Below, piece after piece: positions 1 to 7,274 of a stretch of DNA of 40,672 bases; position 1 is the stretch's first letter, and every line of letters starts with the position of its first letter. This DNA is from Methanobacteriota archaeon (lineage in GTDB: Archaea; Thermoplasmatota; Thermoplasmata; RBG-16-68-12), in NCBI GenBank assembly GCA_005878385.1, contig VBMN01000074.1, positions 1 through 40,672 on the forward strand, given 5' to 3'. Below the pieces are notes generated by a model. The model was not told the DNA's origin. It was given only the letters and a program-made list of their open reading frames with translations, and did not search any database. The position numbers and the translations under genes were made by a program.

Positions 1-654
1 GCCTGTGACATCGCTTCCCGGGCCTTCGAAGAGACCCTCCCCTTCATCCAGTCCGGAGTCACGGAGGCGGAGGTCGCTTCCGAGCTCGTGTACCGGATGC
101 AGAAGAACGGGGCGACCGCGCCGTCCTTCCGCACGATCGTGGGGTCCGGTCCGAACGGGGCGGAGCCCCACTATACCGCGGGTCCAAGGAAGATCGAGCG
201 AGGAGACATGATCGTGATTGACTTCGGGGCGCAGTACCACATGTACTGTTCCGACATCACCCGCACCGTCGTCGTGGGCCCTCCCTCCGCGGAACAGCGG
301 CGAATGCACGACACGGTCGCACGCGCGCAGGCGGCCGCCCTTGCGAAGATGAAGCCAGGGGCGAAAGGGAAGTCCGTCGACGCCGCGGCCCGATTCCTCA
401 TCGACCGCACGAAATACAAGGGGCGGTTCATCCACGGGCTCGGGCATTCCGTCGGACTCGCGGTCCACGACCCGAGCGGCGGGCTGAGTCCCTCGAGCGA
501 CCTCGTCCTTCGACCGAATATGGTCCTCACGAACGAGCCCGGCATCTACGTTCCCGGATTCGGCGGGGTGCGGATCGAGGACGACGTCCTCGTCACGAAG
601 AACGGCCCGCGGGTCTTGAGCACGGCCCCGCGGGAATTCCTGGAACTGGGATAG
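1..654 (+). CDS. M24 metallopeptidase, Xaa-Pro aminopeptidase-like (5'-truncated by window edge)
   Basis: The reading frame is open from the first base, so the N-terminal domain lies outside the window; 217 residues of the C-terminal pita-bread catalytic domain remain. The five expected dinuclear-metal ligands are all visible: D74 (VIDFGA), D85 (CSDITR), H149 (GLGHSVG), E179 (TNEPGIY) and E193 (RIEDD), counted in the partial protein. Family members remove an N-terminal residue preceding proline from peptides in the cytoplasm. The motif set fits aminopeptidase P/prolidase rather than methionine aminopeptidase, but the two cannot be separated firmly without the N-terminus. It ends 3 bp before the convergent acetyltransferase. 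Confidence 0.93.
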   Translation, partial: ACDIASRAFEETLPFIQSGVTEAEVASELVYRMQKNGATAPSFRTIVGSGPNGAEPHYTAGPRKIERGDMIVIDFGAQYHMYCSDITRTVVVGPPSAEQRRMHDTVARAQAAALAKMKPGAKGKSVDAAARFLIDRTKYKGRFIHGLGHSVGLAVHDPSGGLSPSSDLVLRPNMVLTNEPGIYVPGFGGVRIEDDVLVTKNGPRVLSTAPREFLELG

Positions 655-657
655 ACC

Positions 658-1206
658 TCACGGAATCGGGACGTCCGAGAGCTCCCGGGCCAAGATGCTC
701 ATGCGGATCACGTGCACGAAGCGGCCGTCCTTGTAGATGTCTTCGCGGTGCACGCCTTCGGGGCGGAACCCGAGGCGCTCATAGGTCCGGATCGCACGCG
801 TGTTGTACTCGAGCACGTCGAGGGAGACCTTGTTCAGGCTCAGTGGGCCGAAGGCATAGCGGAGCGCGGTCCGCATCGCCTCGGTCCCGTAGCCCTTCGA
901 CCAGAAGGTCGGTTCTCCGATCACGATTCCCACCTCCGCCTTCCGATGCACGCGGTCGATCTTATGCAACCCGATGTTCCCGATGTGGGTGCCTTCCGCT
1001 TCGATGGCGAAGATCTGTTCGTCCGTCCTCCGCTCGTAGTCTCGGAACCATCGCTCCTCCTCCGATAGGGTCACCGGAGAGTTCCGGCCGAGGAAATGGA
1101 TGATCTGCGGGTCTGAGAACCATTTCACGCAACGCCGGAGATCGGTCGAAGCGAGAGGCCGGAGCCGGAGGCGATCTCCTTGCAGGATCCGGCGGGTTTC
1201 CAGCAC
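658..1206 (-). CDS. GNAT acetyltransferase, RimJ/RimL type
   Basis: A protein of 182 residues when started at GTG 1206. It opens with the typical GDRLRLRPL strand, then has a WSKGYGTEA acetyl-CoA-binding loop (Q/RxxGxG/A variant) and the C-terminal signature NTRAIRTYERLGF, in which the N and the Y-x-x-LGF element bind cofactor. RimJ/RimL relatives acetylate protein N-termini or small amines; the substrate here is unknown. The frame stays open upstream to 1332, but that extension is arginine-rich, overlaps the divergent gene and precedes the only TATA-like box, which lies 27 bp upstream of GTG 1206. The shorter form is therefore preferred. Confidence 0.88.
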   Translation of the reverse strand: MLETRRILQGDRLRLRPLASTDLRRCVKWFSDPQIIHFLGRNSPVTLSEEERWFRDYERRTDEQIFAIEAEGTHIGNIGLHKIDRVHRKAEVGIVIGEPTFWSKGYGTEAMRTALRYAFGPLSLNKVSLDVLEYNTRAIRTYERLGFRPEGVHREDIYKDGRFVHVIRMSILARELSDVPIP

Positions 1207-1227
1207 GAGGTCCCGACTTGAAGCCGG

Positions 1228-1237
1228 CGCTAAAGAC
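1228..1237. promoter_or_regulatory. Shared bidirectional TATA-like box
   Basis: The element CGCTAAAGAC sits midway between GTG 1206 (minus strand) and ATG 1260 (plus strand), about 27 bp from each. That is the distance expected from an archaeal TATA box to a leaderless start on both sides. No second AT-rich element is visible in the gap. The bidirectional role is inference. Confidence 0.55.
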
Positions 1238-1259
1238 CTTTGCTCGTCTGCGTCGTTCC

Positions 1260-2342
1260 ATGAACTACCTCGGTCCCACTGACCGATCCGAACCGGACGA
1301 TGCTTTGAAATCGGCGCGGCCCTTCTCCGCAATCGTGATCGTATACGATCCGCGGTACCTCGATCATGTTCCGTCCCCCCTCCATGTGGAGAGGCCGGAC
1401 CGACTCCGGTCCATCGTCGAGCGATTGCAGCGGGAAGGACTCTTTAACGAAGTCGAAAAGCCTCCGAGCGCCACGGTCGTCGACCTTCGGCGCGTCCATC
1501 GGGAATCGTATGTGGAGCTGGTCCGCACCCTCGGCGAGGGTTTCGTGGATCCGGAGACCGCGATCCATCCTGATACATTCGACATCGCCCGGCTCGCGGT
1601 GGGTGGCGTCCTCCTGGCGACGCGCGTCGCCGTGCGAGACGGGCGCCCGACAGTCGCCCTCGTACGGCCTCCCGGCCACCATGCGGGTCCCGACTACGGC
1701 GGCGGGTTCTGCTATCTGAACAACGTCGCGATCGCCGCGGCGGAACAAGTCGCGCATGGACATCGGGTTGCCATCTTGGATTACGACGCCCACCACGGGA
1801 ACGGGACGCGGGACATCTTTGCGGAGGATCCCGCGGTCCTCTATGTGTCCACGCATCAATTCGGGATTTATCCGGGGACGGGTCCCGCGGAGGACATCGG
1901 GACCGGCGAGGGACGCGGCTTCACCGTGAACGTCCCGTTCACGGCGGGCTGCGGCGACGCATCGTATTCCGCAGCGTTGGACGCGGTGGTCGAGCCGATT
2001 CTCGAACAATTTCGTCCAGACCTGGTCCTGATGAGCCTGGGAATCGATGCGCACTACCGCGACCCGCTCACCTCGCTCACGCTTTCATCCCCCGCGTATG
2101 TGGATCTCGTCAAACGGAGCGCAGCCCTCGCCGCCCGTCTGTGTTCGAACCGGTTCGCTATCGCCTTGGAGGGCGGATACCACCTCGAGGCCCTCAGCGA
2201 AGTGATCGCCGGGGTCATGGCCGAGCTCGGAGGCCGCTCCATCCCCCTCGCGCTGTCCGAGGTCCTCGACGACAAGGGTCGCGGGCGGGAGGCGATCGAG
2301 GCGACGAAGCGGGCCCAGCGCGACGTTTGGAACTTACGCTGA
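1260..2342 (+). CDS. Histone deacetylase-like (AcuC/HDAC family) amidohydrolase
   Basis: A 360-residue zinc-dependent deacetylase of the arginase/HDAC fold. Visible hallmarks are PPGHHAGPDYGGGFCYLNN (the His-His charge-relay dyad), LDYDAHHGNGT (zinc ligands Asp and His), LGIDAHYRDPL (third zinc ligand Asp) and the C-terminal LEGGYHLEAL carrying the catalytic-site Tyr. Archaeal homologues act on acetylated lysine or on acetylpolyamines; the substrate cannot be told from sequence. ATG 1260 is chosen because it lies at leaderless distance from the TATA-like box at 1228-1237; an in-frame GTG at 1335 just before the first conserved strand is the alternative. Its 3' end overlaps the convergent CBS gene by 9 bp. 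Confidence 0.92.
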   Translation: MNYLGPTDRSEPDDALKSARPFSAIVIVYDPRYLDHVPSPLHVERPDRLRSIVERLQREGLFNEVEKPPSATVVDLRRVHRESYVELVRTLGEGFVDPETAIHPDTFDIARLAVGGVLLATRVAVRDGRPTVALVRPPGHHAGPDYGGGFCYLNNVAIAAAEQVAHGHRVAILDYDAHHGNGTRDIFAEDPAVLYVSTHQFGIYPGTGPAEDIGTGEGRGFTVNVPFTAGCGDASYSAALDAVVEPILEQFRPDLVLMSLGIDAHYRDPLTSLTLSSPAYVDLVKRSAALAARLCSNRFAIALEGGYHLEALSEVIAGVMAELGGRSIPLALSEVLDDKGRGREAIEATKRAQRDVWNLR

Positions 2343-3482
2343 AGGACGACGTTTGCGCTCCGTCATCCGGCGCTCCTTCTCCTTCAGGATCCGTTTGTGC
2401 AGGGTCTCGAGGAGGCCCTTCAACGCGGCGTGGAGGTCCCAGTCGAAATGATGCGCGTGGTACACGTGGTGCGCGGTCGTGAAGCGCGCCCGGAGGGAAT
2501 ACTTGAACCGGTCCCCTTCGGGACTATACTTCTGGAAGTGGATCGCGAAGGTCCGCGGCTCGACGAGTTCCGCGATCCGTCGCATCTCCTTCTGGATGAC
2601 CGCGTAGATCTCGTCGTAAGCTTCCGGCGGCTCGTCTTCGAGGCCGCTGATTTCGACGAACAGCTGCTCCCGTTCGCGAAGCGCGGCGAGGCCCTGCATG
2701 AGGTCCTGGGTCGTGATGATGCCGACGGGCTCGTCCTTCTCCGTGACGATGACCGAGGAGATGTGGTTCTTCGCCATCAGTTCCGCCGCGCGGTGGACGT
2801 CGGCGTCCGGACCGACCGTGATCGGCGGAGAGCGCATCACACTCTGCACTTCGAGGACGATCTTCTCCTCGCGTCCGGCATGGTCGCCATACTGCTCCCG
2901 GACTTTCGGGCGGGCGAACAGGTCGACGATGTCCTTCATCCCGACGATGCCTTTGATGCGCCGATGCTTGTCGACGACGGGGACGGAACGCTCCCCGAGG
3001 GAGCGCATGATCTGGACCGCGTGCTCCACCGTGTCGTCCTCCGCGACCGCTTGCGGGTTCGGAGTCATGAAGTCCTTAGCCACGACGCCCTCGAGGGCCC
3101 TTGTCTCCACGAGGGCTCGCACCAGGTCGGACCGCGAGAGGATCCCGATCAGGGACTTTCCTTTCGCCACAGGGATCGCGCGGAAGCCCGTGCTGATCAT
3201 CTTTTCCGCAGCCTCCGGCAAAAGAGTGTCGGGCGTGAGTTCGGGCGGTACCTGCAGGACGGTCGAGACCTTCGCGGTGGGGGGCAGGTTCCTCCGCCGC
3301 ATCAGCTCGCGCAGCGTCACCACGCCGACGAGCCTCTTCCGTTCGAGGACCGGGAGTTCGTGGACATCGTGGGTCTTCATCTTCCCGAGGGCGTCCCCGA
3401 TCGTGTCATCGGGCGCGATCGTCACGAGGTCCGTCGTCATGAAGTCGGACACCCGGAGGTCTTGGACCTTGTTCCGCTTCAT
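2334..3482 (-). CDS. Four-CBS-domain protein with C-terminal HPF/RaiA-like domain
   Basis: 382 residues. Four CBS motifs follow one another: about residues 10-60 (VSDFMTTDLVTI), 75-125, 135-195 (AKDFMTPNP) and 215-270 (VQSVMRSPPITV). The last ~110 residues resemble the ribosome hibernation/sigma-54-modulation fold: FAIHFQKYS, then YSLRARFTTAHHVYHAH, then FDWDLHAALKGLLETL, with a basic tail. CBS pairs normally bind adenosine nucleotides or SAM, and HPF-like domains bind the small ribosomal subunit, so an energy-sensing ribosome-silencing role is an attractive inference. ATG 3482 follows a TATA box at 3523-3533. It overlaps the HDAC-like gene at the 3' end. Confidence 0.88.
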   Translation of the reverse strand: MKRNKVQDLRVSDFMTTDLVTIAPDDTIGDALGKMKTHDVHELPVLERKRLVGVVTLRELMRRRNLPPTAKVSTVLQVPPELTPDTLLPEAAEKMISTGFRAIPVAKGKSLIGILSRSDLVRALVETRALEGVVAKDFMTPNPQAVAEDDTVEHAVQIMRSLGERSVPVVDKHRRIKGIVGMKDIVDLFARPKVREQYGDHAGREEKIVLEVQSVMRSPPITVGPDADVHRAAELMAKNHISSVIVTEKDEPVGIITTQDLMQGLAALREREQLFVEISGLEDEPPEAYDEIYAVIQKEMRRIAELVEPRTFAIHFQKYSPEGDRFKYSLRARFTTAHHVYHAHHFDWDLHAALKGLLETLHKRILKEKERRMTERKRRPSA

Positions 3483-3522
3483 GGTGAACCCGCCCCGGAG
3501 GAAGGCAACGATAGCGGAGGTG

Positions 3523-3533
3523 CGTATAAGAAA
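3523..3533. promoter_or_regulatory. TATA box between CBS-HPF gene and acyP
   Basis: GCGTATAAGAAA on the plus strand reads TTTCTTATACGC on the minus strand. It lies about 45 bp from the CBS-HPF ATG and about 35 bp from the acyP ATG. It can serve the minus-strand gene with a short leader and, being near-palindromic, possibly the plus-strand gene too. Confidence 0.55.
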
Positions 3534-3561
3534 GTTCTTTCGGGTCGTCTCAATCCACGAG

Positions 3562-3840
3562 ATGATGGAGGTCCGCGCGATCGTGATCTTTCGCGGTCGC
3601 GTCCAAGGCGTCTACTTCCGAGCGAATTGCGCGGAGAAGGCGGAGAGCCTCGGTCTCCACGGCTACGTCCGCAACATGCCCGACGGAAATGTCGAAGCCG
3701 TCTTCGAAGGGGACCGTCCCGGGATCGAGGCGTGCATCGACTGGAACAAGACGTCCCAGCCTTACGCGCGGGTCGAAGCGGTCGAGGTCACATGGTCGGA
3801 GCCCCGCGGCGATCTCCGAGGGTTCCACATTCGACATTGA
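3562..3840 (+). CDS. acyP: Acylphosphatase
   Basis: A 92-residue protein, the normal family length. It hydrolyses acyl phosphates to carboxylate and phosphate. The signature is intact: GRVQGVYFRANC, containing the phosphate-cradle loop and catalytic Arg (FRAN), and GYVRNMPDGNVE, carrying the catalytic Asn, followed by AVFEG. Two consecutive in-frame ATGs (3562, 3565) are possible starts; both leave the fold complete. It is divergent from the CBS-HPF gene and is followed directly by a small membrane protein gene beginning at the next base after its stop. Confidence 0.95.
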   Translation: MMEVRAIVIFRGRVQGVYFRANCAEKAESLGLHGYVRNMPDGNVEAVFEGDRPGIEACIDWNKTSQPYARVEAVEVTWSEPRGDLRGFHIRH

Positions 3841-4098
3841 GTGCCGCTCGTAATGTTCATCTCTCGGGCGGACGCGAGGGCGCCCGCAATGGAGATGGAT
3901 GGTCCCCTCCGCCAGGCCGCGGCCCACATCATTAGCGGGCTCGCCCTGCTCCTCTTCGGACTGGTCCTGGCGCTGATCGCCCTCCTTCCGAACGCCGGCG
4001 TGACCGCTCTCGTTGCGTTTTTCTCTTCCGTGTTCGGACTCATTTTCATGGTGTCGGGGGCCAACGAACTCCGAGGGCGACCGTCGGGCCTGCCTTGA
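3841..4098 (+). CDS. Small two-helix membrane protein, unknown function
   Basis: Up to 85 residues with two strongly hydrophobic segments, about HIISGLALLLFGLVLALIALL and VTALVAFFSSVFGLIFMVSG, separated by a short PNAG turn, and a short polar C-terminus. No family is recognised. GTG 3841 directly follows the acylphosphatase stop; ATG 3889 (preceded by GAGGG) would give a shorter N-terminus that still contains both helices and may be the true start. Probably co-transcribed with acyP. Confidence 0.6.
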   Translation: MPLVMFISRADARAPAMEMDGPLRQAAAHIISGLALLLFGLVLALIALLPNAGVTALVAFFSSVFGLIFMVSGANELRGRPSGLP

Positions 4099-4111
4099 TC
4101 GTCCGAATCGC

Positions 4112-4945
4112 TCAACGAATCTGAACGTGATACGTGCGTTCTGGCATCTCACGATGGACGATGGTCGCCTGGTCCTCCGTGAGAAGGCCTTTCGCGATCC
4201 ACGCTTTCGTCTTCTTGGGCACGGTCGCCGGCCCAAGGACCGCTCCCGGCCGTCTCGGGTCGTCGATGTAGTCCGTCTCGAGGAGGAAGCGAGGCTCGCC
4301 TTTCAGCGCCTCCACGACGAGATCTTCCTTGGCAAGGATGGAAGGGACGAGGCCATGCGTGTCTTCGGTCCTTGTGAAGGGCGTCGAGTGGTGCTTGACC
4401 AGCCGGTCCGGAGGAAGGCCTGTCTTCGACGCCATCCGAGCAAATTCTGCGAAGGTGGCCGGGGTCGGGTCCTCCGTGTGAAGCACGACGGCGCAACCGA
4501 GTTCCTTCGCGCGGACCATCGTGTACTCCAGGAGAGCGTTACATGCCGCGAGGATTTCCTCGGACACCGGGAAATGCGGCCGGCCGACCTCACCGAACGC
4601 GACGGCCTCCTGCGTCGCGATGTGCCGCGCAGCCCCGTCGATTCCAGACCGCATGATCTCGATGGCCGCGGAGCGGCCGAGGGCCCCCTGCAATCCGAGG
4701 AAATCGACCGGATAGGGACCCAGGGCGACGAGCACCTGGAGGCGGGTCGCCTTGCGAACGGCGTCCGCCATCGCGAGCGTCTTTGCGTACGCTCGGTCGT
4801 AGTCCTCCGCGCGAAGAATCGGGATCTCGTCATAGGGTGAATGGGTCAGGAGGATGGCGGTGCCGCCCGCGCGCTCGAAGTCTTTCGCGGCCTCGACACC
4901 CCGGAACTCCGCGCGCAAGTGGATGTGATTGTCGAAGATCGGCAC
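4112..4945 (-). CDS. TatD-like TIM-barrel metal-dependent hydrolase
   Basis: 277 residues, GTG start. The metal site of the amidohydrolase/TatD fold is visible: an N-terminal HxH (FDNHIHL), a Glu in AFGEVGRPHF, His in VVLHTED, His in LVKHHSTPF and the terminal Asp in LETDYIDDP. It resembles an archaeal set of TatD-related hydrolases of unknown substrate rather than TatD DNase proper. It is the last gene of the minus-strand unit tbp, SRPBCC protein, hydrolase, separated from the SRPBCC stop by 24 bp. Confidence 0.85.
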   Translation of the reverse strand: MPIFDNHIHLRAEFRGVEAAKDFERAGGTAILLTHSPYDEIPILRAEDYDRAYAKTLAMADAVRKATRLQVLVALGPYPVDFLGLQGALGRSAAIEIMRSGIDGAARHIATQEAVAFGEVGRPHFPVSEEILAACNALLEYTMVRAKELGCAVVLHTEDPTPATFAEFARMASKTGLPPDRLVKHHSTPFTRTEDTHGLVPSILAKEDLVVEALKGEPRFLLETDYIDDPRRPGAVLGPATVPKKTKAWIAKGLLTEDQATIVHREMPERTYHVQIR

Positions 4946-4969
4946 GCACCGCGGATTCGCAGCGGTCTC

Positions 4970-5434
4970 TTAGGCTTTCCCGGTCGGGACGGCGTTCTGG
5001 GGCGGACGCGACGCGCGCTCGCGCAAGGCACGGTTCATCTCCTCGAATCCCCGGCGCACATCCTGTTCCAGCCGTCGTGCGAGGAACGGCAGAAAAATTC
5101 CGCGGAACCGTTCCCGCTGCACGAACCGCGTGGAGCCCGCGTTCAGCGGCGTGAGTTCGAAGATGTGTTCCCCGTCGAAGAGACCTCGGATGCCTAAGTG
5201 GCCCAACCAGCGGAACTCTTGGTTCGGGACGACGACCTTCACCGTCGGACGGAATCGCATCGGGCGGGTACCGGACGCGCCGAGCTCCACCTCGAGGCGG
5301 GATCCGACGTCCGGCTTTCCCTGAACCGACCGAATGAACGGGTTCCACTCAGGGTAGGCAGCGAAGTCCATCAAGACGTGCCAGACGCGTTCGACCGGCG
5401 CGTCGATATCCGTCTCGGTTTGGAGTTCCAACAT
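4970..5434 (-). CDS. SRPBCC (START/polyketide-cyclase-like) domain protein
   Basis: 154 residues. The N-terminal strand and first helix read TDIDAPVERVWHVLMDFAAYPEWNPFIR, split here between a conserved DAPVERVW motif and the YPEWNPF motif typical of SRPBCC lipid-binding folds. A C-terminal long helix (LEQDVRRGFEEMNRAL) closes the cavity. Proteins of this fold bind hydrophobic ligands; no substrate can be assigned. The ATG lies 3 bp downstream of the tbp stop, so it is translated from the tbp transcript. Confidence 0.88.
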   Translation of the reverse strand: MLELQTETDIDAPVERVWHVLMDFAAYPEWNPFIRSVQGKPDVGSRLEVELGASGTRPMRFRPTVKVVVPNQEFRWLGHLGIRGLFDGEHIFELTPLNAGSTRFVQRERFRGIFLPFLARRLEQDVRRGFEEMNRALRERASRPPQNAVPTGKA

Positions 5435-5437
5435 CGT

Positions 5438-5989
5438 CTAGCGGAGGAGCCCGGCCGCTTTCAGCTCTTCCGTGATCTTCTCGACCGCCTGCTCGACGTC
5501 CTGCGGCTTGCGGGCTCCCGTGCACACGAGTTTGCCGCTCCCAAAGAGGAGCACGACCACCTTCGGCACGTCGATTCGGTAGACGAGCCCGGGGAACTGC
5601 TCCGGTTCGTATTCCACCTTCTCGAGGCCGAGGGAAATCGCGATTGCGTTCAGATTGATTTCCGTGCCCAGGTCGGACGAGGCGACGATGTTCTGGACCT
5701 CGATCTCCGGGTTCTTCTTGATGGGGATGCCGGCGGCCTCGATCTGCTTCGCGACGATTTCAATCGCCTGCTTCACGTGCTCGAGGCTCTTCGCCCCCGT
5801 GCAGACGACCTTGCCGCTCCGGAACAGGAGGGTCGCGGTCTTCGGCTCCTTGAGGCGGTAGATCAGTCCGGGGAATTGCTCGGGCTCATACTCCGCGCCT
5901 CCGAGGGCGAGGGCGATCGCCTGGAGGTCGAGCTCCTCCCCAAGGGAGGTCGAAGCGACCACGTTCTCAATTTTGATTTTAGCCACCAT
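5438..5989 (-). CDS. tbp: TATA-box binding protein
   Basis: 183 residues made of two direct repeats of the saddle fold. Each repeat contains the QFPGLIYR/QFPGLVYR strand and the GSGKVVCTGA-type stirrup motif (RSGKVVCTGAK, GSGKLVCTGAR), which insert Phe pairs into the TATA minor groove. The frame continues upstream to 6091, but ATG 5989 is the start: it begins the standard MVAKIKIENVVAS sequence and is preceded by a strong Shine-Dalgarno. It is the essential archaeal basal transcription factor and leads an operon with the SRPBCC protein and the TatD-like hydrolase. Confidence 0.97.
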   Translation of the reverse strand: MVAKIKIENVVASTSLGEELDLQAIALALGGAEYEPEQFPGLIYRLKEPKTATLLFRSGKVVCTGAKSLEHVKQAIEIVAKQIEAAGIPIKKNPEIEVQNIVASSDLGTEINLNAIAISLGLEKVEYEPEQFPGLVYRIDVPKVVVLLFGSGKLVCTGARKPQDVEQAVEKITEELKAAGLLR

Positions 5990-5990
5990 A

Positions 5991-5998
5991 TCACCTCC
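5991..5998 (-). promoter_or_regulatory. Strong Shine-Dalgarno of tbp
   Basis: On the minus strand GGAGGTGA lies immediately before TATG, with a core GGAGG to ATG spacing of about 5 nt. It fixes the start at 5989 rather than the upstream frame extension. Such clear sites are rare here, where most genes look leaderless. Confidence 0.8.
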
Positions 5999-6060
5999 GA
6001 GCTTGCCGGCGGTCCCATGGAGCCTGCCGGGGCTCGGCAAGGTTGGGGAGTTAAATAGTC

Positions 6061-6070
6061 CTTTATAAGG
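6061..6070 (-). promoter_or_regulatory. TATA box of tbp
   Basis: CCTTATAAAG on the minus strand, placing transcription start near 6037 and giving tbp a leader of about 45 nt that carries the Shine-Dalgarno. Confidence 0.7.
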
Positions 6071-6096
6071 TTTGGTCGCAGACGTGCGCATTCCGA

Positions 6097-7014
6097 CTAC
6101 TCAGCCGCCGACTCGCGGGCTCGCACGACCGCGTACATGGCCTGGTTCAACGGGACACCGATTCGGTGGCGGGCTGCCGCCCGGACGATGGGTCCCGTGA
6201 TGGCGTCGATCTCCGTCCGATGGCGTCGGTCCAGATCCTGCAACATGCTTCCACGATTCGCGGCGGTCCGCTTGGCGATCAACAAGGTGCGGTGACGGAG
6301 CTCCTCCGCGTCCACGTGGGCGCCCTCCGCTTTGGCGACCGACGCGGCCTCTCGACACACGGCCTCAAGGACCGCAAGGAGCCTCTTGTCGCGGATCAAG
6401 CGGCCATTCGGGACGCCGGCCACCGCCGCGAGCGGATTGATCGACGCATTCACGACGAGCTTGGACCACAGCTCGGTCCGGACGTCGCTCGTGACCTGCG
6501 CAACGATCCCGACATCGGCGAGGACGTCCCTCAGCCGGACGAGATCGGCCTCGTCCACGTGGGACCACGCACCGAGGACGGTGTCGCCGACTCCGGCATG
6601 TCGGATCTCACCGGGACCGACATAGGTCACGCCGATGGCCGTCGTGCCAGCGACGACGCGGCGCGCCGTCTTCGCGATCGTGTCCGCATTCCCGAGTCCG
6701 TTCTGGAGTGTCACAAACGTGGACCGATCCGCGAGGCGCTGCAGAGCGAGCATCGCGTCCGGCGTGTCATACGCCTTCGTCGTCACGAAGACGAGATCGG
6801 GTTTTGCGTTCTGCGGTACCGTCGTCGATGCATCGGGCTTCGCGATCACGGATGTCTTCCCCATGATGCGAAGTCCGTGCGCGCGAATTGCATCGACGTG
6901 TTCCGATCGTCCGATCAGCACGACGTTGTGTCGGCGCGAGAGCATTCCGCCGATGAAACTGCCCATCGCGCCCGCTCCGAACACGAGAATTTCCACAGTT
7001 CGCCGGAGTAGCAT
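6097..7014 (-). CDS. panE: 2-Dehydropantoate 2-reductase (ketopantoate reductase)
   Basis: 305 residues. It would reduce ketopantoate to pantoate with NADPH in coenzyme A synthesis. The N-terminal Rossmann motif is VFGAGAMGSFIGG; TLQNGLGN and the catalytic Lys region ELWSKLVVNASINPLAA match the ApbA/PanE family, as does the C-terminal helical region with NRGSMLQDLDRR containing the Ser-Met-xx-D motif. ATG 7014 is used; GTG 6996, closer to the Rossmann strand, is an alternative. Archaea use this reductase or variants for CoA synthesis, often with pantoate kinase, which is not in this window. Confidence 0.9.
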   Translation of the reverse strand: MLLRRTVEILVFGAGAMGSFIGGMLSRRHNVVLIGRSEHVDAIRAHGLRIMGKTSVIAKPDASTTVPQNAKPDLVFVTTKAYDTPDAMLALQRLADRSTFVTLQNGLGNADTIAKTARRVVAGTTAIGVTYVGPGEIRHAGVGDTVLGAWSHVDEADLVRLRDVLADVGIVAQVTSDVRTELWSKLVVNASINPLAAVAGVPNGRLIRDKRLLAVLEAVCREAASVAKAEGAHVDAEELRHRTLLIAKRTAANRGSMLQDLDRRHRTEIDAITGPIVRAAARHRIGVPLNQAMYAVVRARESAAE

Positions 7015-7056
7015 CGTGTGAAAAAACGGTTTCGGTGCTCTCGACGCATTGCTCGC

Positions 7057-7068
7057 TTTTTATAAAAA
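7057..7068 (-). promoter_or_regulatory. TATA box of panE
   Basis: TTTTTATAAAAA on the minus strand, with predicted transcription start near 7037 and a leader of about 23 nt to ATG 7014. It is one of the most A/T-rich stretches in the window. Confidence 0.65.
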
Positions 7069-7101
7069 TCGAAGAATGTCCGAATTTTCTCGCCTTCGCT
7101 A

Positions 7102-7111
7102 CTTTTAAAAC
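7102..7111 (+). promoter_or_regulatory. TATA box of the micro-ORF gene
   Basis: CTTTTAAAAC on the plus strand, 35-40 bp from and divergent to the panE TATA box. Predicted start near 7131, just upstream of the Shine-Dalgarno GGGAGGA (7134-7140). Confidence 0.65.
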
Positions 7112-7145
7112 CCCTTAGACTATTACAGATTTAGGGAGGAAACAA

Positions 7146-7184
7146 GTGGCCAAGAAGAAAAAGGGCAAGAAAAAGAAGCGATAG
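7146..7184 (+). CDS. 12-residue lysine-rich micropeptide
   Basis: A GTG-started 12-codon frame encoding MAKKKKGKKKKR, ended by TAG. It is preceded by GGGAGGA at 7134-7140 with a 5-nt spacer, one of the best Shine-Dalgarno sequences in the window, and by a TATA box at 7102-7111. A GC-rich stem and T-tracts follow. Nine of 12 residues are basic, which suggests RNA or ribosome binding like the tiny basic ribosomal protein eL41, although it does not resemble eL41 in sequence. It is far below the usual gene-calling limit. The alternative is that the transcript is a small RNA and the frame is incidental. Confidence 0.6.
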   Translation: MAKKKKGKKKKR

Positions 7185-7206
7185 GCCGCTTGCCCACACA
7201 ACCCTA

Positions 7207-7274
7207 GCGGTGATTCGCCCTTCGCGGCTCACCGCGCCGCACCCTTTTCCCGTTTTTCATTCCCTTTTATTTCT
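7207..7274 (+). terminator. Stem-loop and T-tracts downstream of the micro-ORF
   Basis: GCGGTGA (7207-7213) pairs with TCACCGC (7229-7235) around a 15-nt loop. Runs of T follow at 7244-7247, 7252-7256 and 7264-7267. Archaeal termination often uses T-tracts alone, so this is a plausible 3' end for the micro-ORF transcript. The right arm overlaps the stop codon of the convergent endonuclease V gene. Confidence 0.5.

Noticed and set aside
2397-3935. A 512-codon open frame on the plus strand
   Set aside because: It lies antisense to the CBS-HPF gene, has Arg/Asp/Val-heavy composition typical of GC-rich shadow frames, and shows no domain motif.
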